Source: Alphaproteobacteria bacterium
GTDB taxonomy: Bacteria; Pseudomonadota; Alphaproteobacteria; Sphingomonadales; Sphingomonadaceae
Assembly (NCBI GenBank): GCA_028293025.1
Contig: JAQGLF010000042.1
Span: 1-32,832 of the forward strand
Direction: 5' to 3'
Length of the DNA: 32,832 nt
The notes below the pieces were generated by a model. The model was given only the letters and a program-made list of their open reading frames with translations. It searched no databases and was not told the origin of the DNA. The stretch's first letter is position 1. Each line of letters opens with the position of its first letter. Positions 24,403-32,561 of the stretch are shown piece by piece. The translations under genes were made by a program, and so were the position numbers.

Positions 24403-26568
24403 GTGTTCCGCTTTTCCGGGGTTGCCGTGCAATTCGTCAAATCCGCGCTCCTGATCGGCGCCCTTGCGGCAACCGCGTCGGCCCATGCGACCCCGCCGCG
24501 CGATGCCGACGACGATGATGAGCGGGCGAAGCCCGAGACCGAGATAACGATCACCGCCCGCCGCCTCGACGTCGCCCGCGAACGGGTCGAGCCGAGCCTC
24601 GGCGCCTCGACCTATACTTTGACCAACGATGCGGTCGAGAACCGTCCCGGCGGAGAGACGACGAACCTCGGCCGCGTGCTGCTGCAGGTGCCGGGCGTGG
24701 CCCAGGACGGCTCCGGACGGCTGCTGGTGCGCGGCCGGAGCGGGCTTCAATACCGGATCAACAACGTCGTCATTCCGGAAGGCGCCGCCGATCTTGGCGA
24801 GCGGCTGAGCACGCGCCTCGCCGACAAGGTGCAGCTCATCACCGGCGCGCTTCCCGCCCAATACGGCCTCGCCTCGGGCGGCGTCGTCGCCATCACCACC
24901 AAGAGCGGCGCCCTGCAGGACGGCGGCCAGGCGGAGCTTTACGGCGGCAGCCGTCATGAGATCGAGCCAGCCTTCGAGCTGGCGGGATCGTCCGGCCCGA
25001 CCAGCCTGTTCGCCTCCGGAAGCTATTCAAGCAGCCGCCTGGGGCTGAGCTCCCCCGACGGCAGCGCCGATCCGCTCCATGATCGCACGCACCAGATCGA
25101 GGGCTTCGCCTTCGCCGATCACATCATCGACGATGCCTCCCGAGTCTCCCTCATCCTCGGCACGACCAACGAATGGTTCCAGGTTCCGAACCTGCGCGGC
25201 CTCGACGCGGCGACCTATGACGCACCCGCTCCTTTCCGGCGGCCGCTGGCGGTCCGCGGGACAAGCCGCTTCCCCAGCGAAAATCTGGACGCGCGGCAAC
25301 GGGAGAATAGCGATTATGCCATCGCCAGCTATTTGAGGTCGGATGGACCGGCCACCCTCCAGGCGTCCGTGTTCGGCCTGGTCTCGAGCGTGGCCTACCG
25401 TCCGGACGGGACCGGCGATCTTCTCTTTTCCGGGCTCAGCCAAAGCGTCGAGCGGCGGGAATCCGCGGCAGGTCTCCAGGTGGAGGGCGCCTGGCAGGCA
25501 GGCCCCCGCCACACGATCCGCGGCGGTGCGATCGCCGATTTCGCAAGCGAGCGCGAAACGCGCGACTCGATGGCCCTGCCGATCGACGCCACCGGCCGCC
25601 AGACGTCCGACCAACCGATGCTCTTTCGCGAACTCGCGCACCGGACGCGCGGGCGGTTCAGTACCTTCCTGCAGGACGAATGGAAGCCGCTGGCGCCGCT
25701 GACCGTCAATGCCGGCCTCCGCTTCGACCGCGTCGGCGGCGAAGGCGGCGGAACCGCCCTCAGCCCACGTCTCAACCTCGTCTGGAGCATGAAGAAGGGC
25801 GCGGCTTTCCACGCCGGCTATGCCCGCTATTTCGTGCCGGCGCGGCAGGAGGGGGACGTGCCCGACCTCGTGGGGACGACGGGGGCGCTTCCCGGCGTCT
25901 CGAGCGCGCCGCTGCGGGCCCAGACCGACGATTATCTCGACGCCGGCGTCCAGGTTGCGAAGGGCGGCCTCAGCCTCGGCCTCGACGCTTATTGGCGGCG
26001 CTCGAAGAATTTCCTCGACGAGCGCCGCGCCGGCCCACCCCTCGCGTCGCGCAGCTTCAACTATGCGCTGGCGCGCTCGCGCGGCGTCGAGCTGAGCCTG
26101 ACCTATGTCGGCGGCCCCTTCTCGGCCTGGTCCTCGCTCGCCGTCGCGGCGACGAGAGCGAAGGGGATCGTCTCGCATCAAGCCTATTTCACCGATGCGG
26201 AGCGCGCGTTCGCCGCCGGCCACTGGATCCGGCCGGAAGGCGACCAGAGGATCACCGCCTCGGGCGGAGCATCATGGCGGATCGAAAGGCTGCGCCTGTC
26301 CGCCAGCGCGCTCTATGGCAGCGGGTTTCCGCAAAGCGCGCCTCTGTTCGGACCGGGGGCAGGTCGCCTCCCCGCTTATGTCCAGGTCGATCTCGCAGCC
26401 GTCTATCGGATCGAAGGTCTGCGCGACCGGCCGCTGGATATCAGGTTCGACGTGATCAACGCCTTCGACCGTCGTTACCAGCTGCGCGACGGCACCGGCA
26501 TCGGCGGGCATCTTCCCGAATGGGGGCCGCCAAGGGGTTTTTTCTTGGGCGTCGAACAGACGTTCTGA
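24403..26568 (+). CDS. TonB-dependent outer-membrane receptor
   Basis: The 721-residue product has a signal peptide (VKSALLIGALAATASAHA), a plug domain (LGRVLLQVPGVAQDGSGRLLVRGRSGLQYRINNVVIPEGA, ..ITGALPAQYGLASGGVVAITTKSG) and a beta-barrel ending in the aromatic GFFLGVEQTF. Plug and barrel are complete for the family. It starts at a GTG at 24403 or at another GTG at 24427; no ATG fits and no strong ribosome binding site is visible. The substrate is unknown; the flanking regulator, permease and copper-type genes suggest a metal or metal complex. An acidic DADDDDERAK stretch lies just after the signal. Confidence 0.93.
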   Translation: MFRFSGVAVQFVKSALLIGALAATASAHATPPRDADDDDERAKPETEITITARRLDVARERVEPSLGASTYTLTNDAVENRPGGETTNLGRVLLQVPGVAQDGSGRLLVRGRSGLQYRINNVVIPEGAADLGERLSTRLADKVQLITGALPAQYGLASGGVVAITTKSGALQDGGQAELYGGSRHEIEPAFELAGSSGPTSLFASGSYSSSRLGLSSPDGSADPLHDRTHQIEGFAFADHIIDDASRVSLILGTTNEWFQVPNLRGLDAATYDAPAPFRRPLAVRGTSRFPSENLDARQRENSDYAIASYLRSDGPATLQASVFGLVSSVAYRPDGTGDLLFSGLSQSVERRESAAGLQVEGAWQAGPRHTIRGGAIADFASERETRDSMALPIDATGRQTSDQPMLFRELAHRTRGRFSTFLQDEWKPLAPLTVNAGLRFDRVGGEGGGTALSPRLNLVWSMKKGAAFHAGYARYFVPARQEGDVPDLVGTTGALPGVSSAPLRAQTDDYLDAGVQVAKGGLSLGLDAYWRRSKNFLDERRAGPPLASRSFNYALARSRGVELSLTYVGGPFSAWSSLAVAATRAKGIVSHQAYFTDAERAFAAGHWIRPEGDQRITASGGASWRIERLRLSASALYGSGFPQSAPLFGPGAGRLPAYVQVDLAAVYRIEGLRDRPLDIRFDVINAFDRRYQLRDGTGIGGHLPEWGPPRGFFLGVEQTF

Positions 26569-26722
26569 GCAGCACATCGGCTGATGCAGCGGCTGGCCGA
26601 GCCGAGGCTCGGAGGAATGTCAGGGCCCCGCTTCTCTCGCTGTTCGTTCGGCCGGCAATCTACAAGCTGCTCGGCTGTCGGCTCCTCGGGGAGGCTGCTG
26701 CCGAGAGCCAAACGGAGCTCTG

Positions 26723-27904
26723 ATGTCCGACGCCATTCTCGCAGCATTGCGCATGGCCTTCGCCATGGCCTGGGAAATCCTCTGGCCGCTGATCCTCGGC
26801 TTCGCCCTCTCGGCCGTCGTCCAGGCATTGGTGTCGCACAAGCAGATGAGCCGGCTGCTTCCCGACGACAGCCCGAGGAGCCTGGCCATCGCTTCCGCTC
26901 TCGGCGCGGCCTCCTCCTCCTGCTCCTATGCGGCGGTGGCGCTGGCGCGGTCGATCTTCCGCAAGGGCGCCGATTTCACCGCGGCGATGGCGTTCGAAAT
27001 CGCCTCCACCAATCTGGTGCTGGAGCTGGGCATCATCCTCGTCGTGCTGATGGGCTGGCAGTTCATGGCGGCGGAGTTCGCCGGCGGCCCCGTCCTCGTC
27101 TTCCTCGTCGCTTTGATCTTCCGCCGGCTCCTGTCGCGCCGGCTGGTGCGGGAGGCCAAAGAGCAGGCGGAGAAGGGGATCGCGGGACGGATGGAAGGCC
27201 ATGCGGAGATGGACATGGTGGTGACGGAGGGCGGCTCGCTTCCGCGGCGGATCGCCTCGGCGAAGGGGCTTACAGCGATCAGCCATTATTTCGTGATGGA
27301 CTGGGCCTCGATCTGGGTCGACATCGCCGGCGGCCTGCTCATCGCCGGCGCGCTGGCCGCCTGGGTGCCGCAGGGCTTCTGGCAGGGTTTCTTCCTCAGC
27401 GGCCATCCCGTGCTCGCGAAATTGTGGGGGCCGCTGGTCGGGCCGCTGGTGGCGGTGATGTCGTTCGTCTGCTCGGTCGGCAACGTGCCGCTCGCGGCGG
27501 TGCTGTGGAACGGCGGCATCAGCTTCGGCGGCGTGATCGCCTTCATCTATGCCGATCTGATCGTGCTTCCGATCCTCAACATCTACCGCAAATATTACGG
27601 ACTGAAGATGGCGGCCTTCCTCTTCGCGAGCTTCTACGCGGCGATGGCCGGCGCTGCGCTCGTCGTCGAGCTGCTGTTCGGCGCTCTCGGGCTGATTCCG
27701 CCGCAGCGGCACGCGCGGATCGTCGATGCCTCCATCTCCTGGAACTACACGACCTGGCTCAACCTCTTCTTCATCGGCGTCGCGGCGCTGCTCCTCTGGC
27801 GATTCTTCACGACGGGAGGACCGGCGATGCTCCGGATGATGAACAAAGCAGGGCACGCACGAAAGCGGGGCGACGGACACGGCCGCCATCCTGCCGCTCC
27901 CTAG
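26723..27904 (+). CDS. Permease of the ArsP_1 / DUF318 family
   Basis: The 393-residue membrane protein has two homologous halves with Cys-containing motifs: ALGAASSSCSYAAVALARSIFRKGADFTAAMAFEIASTNL in the first and FVCSVGNVPLAAVLWNGGISFGGVIAFIYADLI in the second, which fits the ArsP_1 (DUF318) permeases. Related ArsP proteins export trivalent organoarsenicals; other members are uncharacterised. The central cytosolic loop is His/Met/charge-rich (MEGHAEMDMV). The ATG at 26723 has CGGAG upstream. The gene ends in a CTAG shared with the convergent gene, a 3-nt tail-to-tail overlap. The copper context suggests a metal or metalloid substrate. Confidence 0.88.
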   Translation: MSDAILAALRMAFAMAWEILWPLILGFALSAVVQALVSHKQMSRLLPDDSPRSLAIASALGAASSSCSYAAVALARSIFRKGADFTAAMAFEIASTNLVLELGIILVVLMGWQFMAAEFAGGPVLVFLVALIFRRLLSRRLVREAKEQAEKGIAGRMEGHAEMDMVVTEGGSLPRRIASAKGLTAISHYFVMDWASIWVDIAGGLLIAGALAAWVPQGFWQGFFLSGHPVLAKLWGPLVGPLVAVMSFVCSVGNVPLAAVLWNGGISFGGVIAFIYADLIVLPILNIYRKYYGLKMAAFLFASFYAAMAGAALVVELLFGALGLIPPQRHARIVDASISWNYTTWLNLFFIGVAALLLWRFFTTGGPAMLRMMNKAGHARKRGDGHGRHPAAP

Positions 27905-29307
27905 TCGATCTTCAGCCTGACGAACGCCATCGCGCCTTTGGAATCGCCGCCATAGAACGGCTTCAGCGGAGCGGGCACGAAGTTGAAGGCATAGAGGCCG
28001 CCCAGCCCGAGCTTCACATGCGCGGCCAGGCGGAAATCGCGAATGAGGCCGAGGGAGACCTTGCCGACGTCGAACCTGGGCCCGTGACGGCCGCCGACAA
28101 AGAGCAGCTCGTTGTTTTGAATCGCCTCGCCGCGCCCGAAAAGCGTCCAGTCGTCGAGATTGACGGCGCTCTCCAGCACCCAGGCGTCGAGATCCTCGCC
28201 GCCGCTCGACCGCCGGCCCCAGGCGGCCGTCGTCGACCACCAGCCCTTCGCACCGAGGCGCCGCGTGTAGATCCCACTGGCGGACCATTTCGTCTGGTTG
28301 GTGTCGGGCTCGAGCTGCTCCGGGCTCTCGAGGTGCGCCCAACTCCCCTGGAACGACAATTCCGCGGTCGGATTCCAGGACACGCGCACCGCCGTCGAAT
28401 CGAGCGGCCCCGTCTCGATATCGAAGCGGTGCTGGTCGGGCTCGCGCCCGTGGAAGCGCGACGCCTCGATCTTGACATTGTCGTAGACGAAGCCGGCGGT
28501 GACGACGCCGAAAGTGATGTGCGTCGAATCCAGCCAATGGTGCGAGATCGGCGCCTCCGGCGAATCCAGGATCGACATGCGGTGCATGAAGGCCGGCGGC
28601 CCAAAGGCAGGCTCGCCCGGAAGGCCGGCATAGAGGAAGGCGCTCGCCTTGCCGCCGAGGCGGAGGCTGTAGCTCGCCGACAGCTCCATGAAGAGATCGT
28701 GCGGGTGCTGGCGATCGATCAGCGGATCCCGGCCGTTGGCGGTCTCTCCCGAGGCGAGCAGCAGCGGATAGCCGCTGCTGCCCATGAACGGGTCCGGGCT
28801 CAGCATCGCCTTGAGCTGGAGGACGTTGCCGTTCGCGAACGGCCGCTGGGCGATCCCCATCAGCATGCCGGAGACGAAGGCCGTGTCGTCGCCCCGCCGG
28901 CCGCCTTGCCTGTCGTAGACGCCGTTCAGCAGCGCGTGGCCCATCAGCATCCATCCTCCGCGCATCGTCTCGATGCCGCCATGGATCGAAGCGTCCGGCT
29001 GCCAGGCGGTGCCCGAGGCTTCCCGCGTCATCGGGTAAGCGCCGAGCGCACCGGTCATGGCGCGCCGGCTCGTGACGTCCGTGCTTCCCATCTCCATGCC
29101 GCCCATCGGCTCGGGCGGCGCTTCCGCCGGATGCCCTGCGGTCTCGGTCCCGGCCGGCGGCGGCGCGGGCTCCTGCCGCGGCGGCGCGGGCTGGGGCATC
29201 GTCATGCCCGGCATCGGCTGCGCATCATGGCCCTGATGCTGCGCCGAAGCGGGGGAGAAAGCGAGCGACCCGGCAGCGGCGGCGGCGGCGAGGCGAAGCG
29301 ACTTCAT
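27901..29307 (-). CDS. Outer-membrane-type protein with His/Met/Pro-rich N-terminus
   Basis: The 468-residue product has a signal peptide (MKSLRLAAAAAAGSLAFSPASAQ), then a metal-binding-like linker rich in His, Met and Pro (HQGHDAQPMPGMTMPQ, PMGGMEMGS) and a long section of alternating strands such as LIDRQHPHDLFMELSASYS, SHHWLDSTHITFGVVTAGFVYDNVKIEASRF and a final GAMAFVRLKID. This looks like a beta-barrel. I recall similar proteins in copper-resistance loci but know no function. It lies 3 nt after the csoR stop (TAG-AAG-ATG) on the same strand, so it should be repressed by CsoR. Its stop overlaps the permease stop. Confidence 0.8.
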   Translation of the reverse strand: MKSLRLAAAAAAGSLAFSPASAQHQGHDAQPMPGMTMPQPAPPRQEPAPPPAGTETAGHPAEAPPEPMGGMEMGSTDVTSRRAMTGALGAYPMTREASGTAWQPDASIHGGIETMRGGWMLMGHALLNGVYDRQGGRRGDDTAFVSGMLMGIAQRPFANGNVLQLKAMLSPDPFMGSSGYPLLLASGETANGRDPLIDRQHPHDLFMELSASYSLRLGGKASAFLYAGLPGEPAFGPPAFMHRMSILDSPEAPISHHWLDSTHITFGVVTAGFVYDNVKIEASRFHGREPDQHRFDIETGPLDSTAVRVSWNPTAELSFQGSWAHLESPEQLEPDTNQTKWSASGIYTRRLGAKGWWSTTAAWGRRSSGGEDLDAWVLESAVNLDDWTLFGRGEAIQNNELLFVGGRHGPRFDVGKVSLGLIRDFRLAAHVKLGLGGLYAFNFVPAPLKPFYGGDSKGAMAFVRLKID

Positions 29308-29310
29308 CTT

Positions 29311-29586
29311 CTACCGCGCGCTGCGCTCGAGCAATTCGATCAGCTCGCCGGCCTTGCGGCGCTGCTCGTCCTTGTCGCCGGCGACGATCGCGCCTTCGAT
29401 ACAATGGCCGAGATGGCCCTTCAGCATCTCGGTCTCGACCCGGGCCATCGCCGCCCGTGCCGCCTGGATCTGGGTCAGCACGTCGATGCAATAGCGGTCT
29501 TCCGCCACCATCCGCGCCACGCCCCGGATCTGACCCTCGATCCGGTGCAGCCGGTTGAGCAGCTTTTCCTTGTTCGCGCGTTCCAT
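29311..29586 (-). CDS. csoR: CsoR-type copper-sensing repressor
   Basis: The 91-residue all-helical product belongs to the CsoR/RcnR/FrmR family (DUF156). It starts MERANKEKLLNRLHRIEGQIRG and contains the Cu(I) triad: C33 in DRYCIDVL, H58 and C62 in GHLGHCIEGA. The spacings 25 and 4 equal those of M. tuberculosis CsoR (C36-H61-C65), whereas RcnR has His at the last place and FrmR lacks it. A perfect AGGAGG lies before the ATG at 29586; the longer track frame is spurious. It forms an operon with the His/Met-rich outer-membrane gene and has a GC-rich operator upstream. Confidence 0.9.
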   Translation of the reverse strand: MERANKEKLLNRLHRIEGQIRGVARMVAEDRYCIDVLTQIQAARAAMARVETEMLKGHLGHCIEGAIVAGDKDEQRRKAGELIELLERSAR

Positions 29587-29609
29587 GGGTCCTCCTGCCG
29601 GCCCTCTAC

Positions 29610-29626
29610 ATACCCCATGGGGGTGT
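29610..29626 (-). promoter_or_regulatory. Putative CsoR operator
   Basis: ATACCCCATGGGGGTGT is a near-perfect palindrome (CCCCATGGGG in full) of the G/C-tract type bound by CsoR/RcnR-family repressors. It lies 24 nt before the csoR start and between TTGCAA and GTAGAG on the minus strand (17 nt apart), a plausible promoter that a bound repressor would cover. Confidence 0.65.
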
Positions 29627-29864
29627 TTGCAAGATGCCGCAACGGCGGCCGGGCCGAAATGCCTGTCGCCCGTCGCCGGGATGATCTCGGCCGCCGCTTC
29701 GAACCGGCTGCGCAATGTCGGCTCGCAGACAGACAAGCCTCTCCGCTTTTGCTAGAAATTGTCGCCGGGGAGTAGCGCGCGGCCGGTCCGGGCGCCGGAG
29801 TAAGCGGGGTGGATATGTGCCGGGTTCGTTACGCAGCGCCGACGGCCTAGGCTCGGTGCCGTCG

Positions 29865-30605
29865 ATGCACTTCGCCAACAACCGCCTCCTCTCCACCTTC
29901 AGCCCCGCCGAGCGCGTGCTGCTCGAGCCTCATGCGACCGTGGTCGAGCTGCGGCGGGGCGACGTCCTGTTCGAGCCGGGCAGCGATGTGCCCGCGACCC
30001 ATTTCCCCTCTGCCGGCACGGTGGTGGCGATCGTCATCGGCATCGCCGACGGCCGCACCGTCGAAGTCGCGACGATCGGCAAGGAGGGCGCGGTCGGCGG
30101 CATCGTCAGCGACGGCAAGGCGCCGGCTTATGCCCGCGCCGTCGTCCAGGTGCCGGGCTTCGCCTTGCGCCTCGACCTCAGGGCGCTCGAAGCCGCCAAG
30201 GCGCGCTCGCCCTATGTCCGCGACCTCTTCTCCCGCTATGCCGACGCCTTGCTCGCCCAAGTCATGCAGTCGGTCGCCTGCAACGCCTTCCACCCGCTCG
30301 AGGCGCGCTGCTGCCGCTGGCTGCTGACCGCGCAGGACCGTTCCGGCGGCAACGAGATTCCGCTGACCCAGGAATATCTCGCCGAAATGCTCGGCGTGCA
30401 GCGCACGACGGTGAGCGCGGTCGCCCGCGTGCTGCAGGATCAGGGATTGATCCGCTACCGCCGCGGCACCATCCGCATCCTCGACCGCGCCGCCGTCGAG
30501 CAGCGATCCTGCGAATGCTATGAAAACGTCGAGCGCCATTTCCGCGACGTGCTGCCCGAGATCAGGCCGCAGAAGATCGTCGACGCCGCGGACGGCACGA
30601 CATGA
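29865..30605 (+). CDS. Crp/Fnr-family transcription regulator
   Basis: The 246-residue product has a cNMP-binding-like domain (LEPHATVVELRRGDVLFEPGSDVPATHFPSAGTVVAIVIG..EVATIGKEGAVGG), a dimer helix and a Crp-type winged helix with the motif LTQEYLAEMLGVQRTTVSAVARVLQDQGLIRYRRGTIRILD. FNR cluster cysteines are absent from the N-terminus, although a CC pair lies in EARCCRWLL and CECY near the end. The ATG at 29865 is selected because it begins the domain; the track frame to 29715 adds nothing recognisable. It overlaps the kinase gene by 4 nt, which ties both to one regulatory unit. Confidence 0.9.
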   Translation: MHFANNRLLSTFSPAERVLLEPHATVVELRRGDVLFEPGSDVPATHFPSAGTVVAIVIGIADGRTVEVATIGKEGAVGGIVSDGKAPAYARAVVQVPGFALRLDLRALEAAKARSPYVRDLFSRYADALLAQVMQSVACNAFHPLEARCCRWLLTAQDRSGGNEIPLTQEYLAEMLGVQRTTVSAVARVLQDQGLIRYRRGTIRILDRAAVEQRSCECYENVERHFRDVLPEIRPQKIVDAADGTT

Positions 30606-31234
30606 TGATGGCGGCGGTGCGGGATGACAGCATCGCCTCGGAAACGCCCGAGCTTGACGTCGATTCGATCCGGCTGCTCGAGCTCCGCCACCGGATCAAG
30701 AATCTGCTCGCCATCGTCCAGGCGGTCGCCAACCAGACCCTGCGCTCCGGCCGCTCGATCGACGAGGCGAGGAAAGCGCTCGACGGCCGGCTGGGGGCGA
30801 TGGGTCAGGCGGTCGACATGCTCCTGCAGACCGGCTGGACGGCCGCGCCGCTCGCCGAGCTGATCGACCGCGGCCTCGTCCACGCCGGCGGCCGCATCGC
30901 CGCGGCGGGGCCGGATCTCGTGCTCAACGCCGACGCGGTGATGGCGCTGACCCTCGTCTTCCACGAGCTGGAGAGCAATTCGATCAAATATGGCGCGCTC
31001 TCCGCCGATGACGGCAGCGTCGCGATAAGCTGGGCGGTCGCTGGCGAGCGGTTCGAGCTCGAATGGGTGGAGCGGGACGGCCCGGCCTGCGCGCCGCCGT
31101 CGCGCCAGGGCTTCGGCTCGCGGATGATCGCCAAGCTGGTCGGCGGCCGCTTCCGCGGCGCCGCCGAGACCGAATTCAGATCGGACGGACTGCGCTGGCG
31201 CCTCAGCGCGCCGCTGGCGGGGCTGCTGCCCTAA
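30602..31234 (+). CDS. HWE-type sensor histidine kinase lacking a sensor domain
   Basis: The 210-residue product has only the kinase core. The H-box LELRHRIKNLLAIVQAVANQTLR gives the phospho-acceptor H30, the N-box is FHELESNSIKYGALS (N126), WVERDGP supplies the W-x-E of HWE kinases, and the G-box is GFGSRMI. The N-terminus of about 25 residues has no PAS, GAF or membrane segment, so input must come from a partner. HWE kinases in Alphaproteobacteria often feed the PhyR-NepR general stress pathway or single-domain regulators. The ATG lies in ATGA with the Crp/Fnr stop, and two more ATGs follow directly. No response regulator is adjacent. Confidence 0.88.
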   Translation: MMMAAVRDDSIASETPELDVDSIRLLELRHRIKNLLAIVQAVANQTLRSGRSIDEARKALDGRLGAMGQAVDMLLQTGWTAAPLAELIDRGLVHAGGRIAAAGPDLVLNADAVMALTLVFHELESNSIKYGALSADDGSVAISWAVAGERFELEWVERDGPACAPPSRQGFGSRMIAKLVGGRFRGAAETEFRSDGLRWRLSAPLAGLLP

Positions 31235-31307
31235 TTGGGTGCCGGCGGGCCTGTCGCCGGAAGCGCGCCCGCTTCCCCTCCCCGCCGCCTGAAGCTACGG
31301 GACGAGA

Positions 31308-32561
31308 ATGGGGTTTCTTCGGACCGCCCGCCTCACCCTCGCGCTGACGGCCATGGCCTTTGGCGGTCCGGCGGCCTTGAGTGCGCCGCCCGCTGCGTGG
31401 GTCGGCAGCTGGGCGAGCGCGCAGCAGGTCCCGGAGCCGCAGAACAGCCTTCCGGCCGAGGCGCTGACCGATGCGACCCTGCGCCAGCATGTCCGCCTCA
31501 GCCTCGGCGGGCGGCGGCTGCGGGTGCGCCTCTCCAATTTGTTCGGGACGGCGCCGCTCGAGGTCGACGCGGCGACGATCGCCCGCGCCGCCGACCCCGC
31601 CGGTGCCGCCCTCGTCCCCGGCTCGGTGCGGCCGCTCACCTTCACCGGCGAGGGCCGCGTCACCATTCCCGCCGGCGCGGAATATCTCTCCGATCCGGTC
31701 GACCTCGACGTGCCGCCGCTGGCGACCCTCGCGATCAGCCTCCATTTCCCGCTATCGCCGGCGCGGCAGACCGGCCATCCGGGCTCGCGCGCCACCTCCT
31801 GGGTCGCGCCCGGGAACCAGGCTGCCGCTCCCGCTCTCCAAGGAGCGAATGGAGTGGCGCATTGGTATCAGCTGGCAAATGTGGAGGTGGAGGCAGCGCC
31901 GGGCGCCGCCGTCATCGTCGCGTTCGGCGATTCGATCACCGACGGCCATGGCGTGCCGACCGACCGCGACACGCGCTGGCCGGACATCCTCGCCGAGCGG
32001 CTGCAGGCGGCGCCGGCGACGCGCGGGATCGGCCTGCTCAACATGGGCATCGGCGGCAACCGGATCCTGCTCGACGGGCTCGGCCCCAATGCGCTCGCCC
32101 GCTTCGACCGTGACGTGCTCGGTCCGTCCGGCGTCCGTTGGGCGATCCTTCTGGAAGGGATCAACGATCTCGGCACGTTCGGCCAGGACGGGACGCCCGG
32201 CCCGGCCGCGCACCAGGCCCTCGTCCGGCGCATGGTCGCCGCTTATGCGCAGATGGCGGCGCGGGCACGCGCAAGGGGCATCCGCTGCATCGCGGGCACG
32301 ATCATGCCGTTCGCGGGCTCCGGCTACAAGCCGGACGCGGCCAAGGAGGCCGACCGGCAGGCGCTGAACCGCTGGATCCGGGCGCCCGGGCATTTCGACG
32401 CGGTGATCGACTTCGACCTCTTGGTGCGCGACCCGAACCATCCCGACCACATGCGGGCGGAATACGATTCCGGCGACCATCTCCACCCGTCCGAAGCGGG
32501 CTACCGGGCGATGGGGGAGGCGATCCCGCTCACCCTGTTCCGAACGGGCGGAGGGCGATGA
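31308..32561 (+). CDS. Secreted SGNH/GDSL hydrolase
   Basis: The 417-residue product has a signal peptide (FLRTARLTLALTAMAFGGPAALSA), then WVGSWASAQQVPEP and a beta-rich N-terminal part of about 170 residues. The SGNH core follows: GDSITDG with the nucleophile S209, the oxyanion Gly of NMGIGGNRIL, Asn of LEGINDLG (N286) and the D-x-x-H pair in GDHLHPSEAGY (D390, H393). All four blocks are intact, so it should be an active esterase, in the group often labelled GDSL-like lipase/acylhydrolase or acetyl-esterase. The substrate (polysaccharide acetyl groups or lipid) is not known. It overlaps the next gene by ATGA. Confidence 0.9.
   Translation: MGFLRTARLTLALTAMAFGGPAALSAPPAAWVGSWASAQQVPEPQNSLPAEALTDATLRQHVRLSLGGRRLRVRLSNLFGTAPLEVDAATIARAADPAGAALVPGSVRPLTFTGEGRVTIPAGAEYLSDPVDLDVPPLATLAISLHFPLSPARQTGHPGSRATSWVAPGNQAAAPALQGANGVAHWYQLANVEVEAAPGAAVIVAFGDSITDGHGVPTDRDTRWPDILAERLQAAPATRGIGLLNMGIGGNRILLDGLGPNALARFDRDVLGPSGVRWAILLEGINDLGTFGQDGTPGPAAHQALVRRMVAAYAQMAARARARGIRCIAGTIMPFAGSGYKPDAAKEADRQALNRWIRAPGHFDAVIDFDLLVRDPNHPDHMRAEYDSGDHLHPSEAGYRAMGEAIPLTLFRTGGGR

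Noticed and set aside
26584-29775. 1063-codon plus-strand ORF, and the 764-codon minus-strand ORF 26660-28954
   Set aside because: Both run across recognised genes (permease, outer-membrane protein, csoR) in shadow frames. Their translations are Arg/Ala/Gly-rich with no motifs; long stop-free shadows are expected at this GC content.
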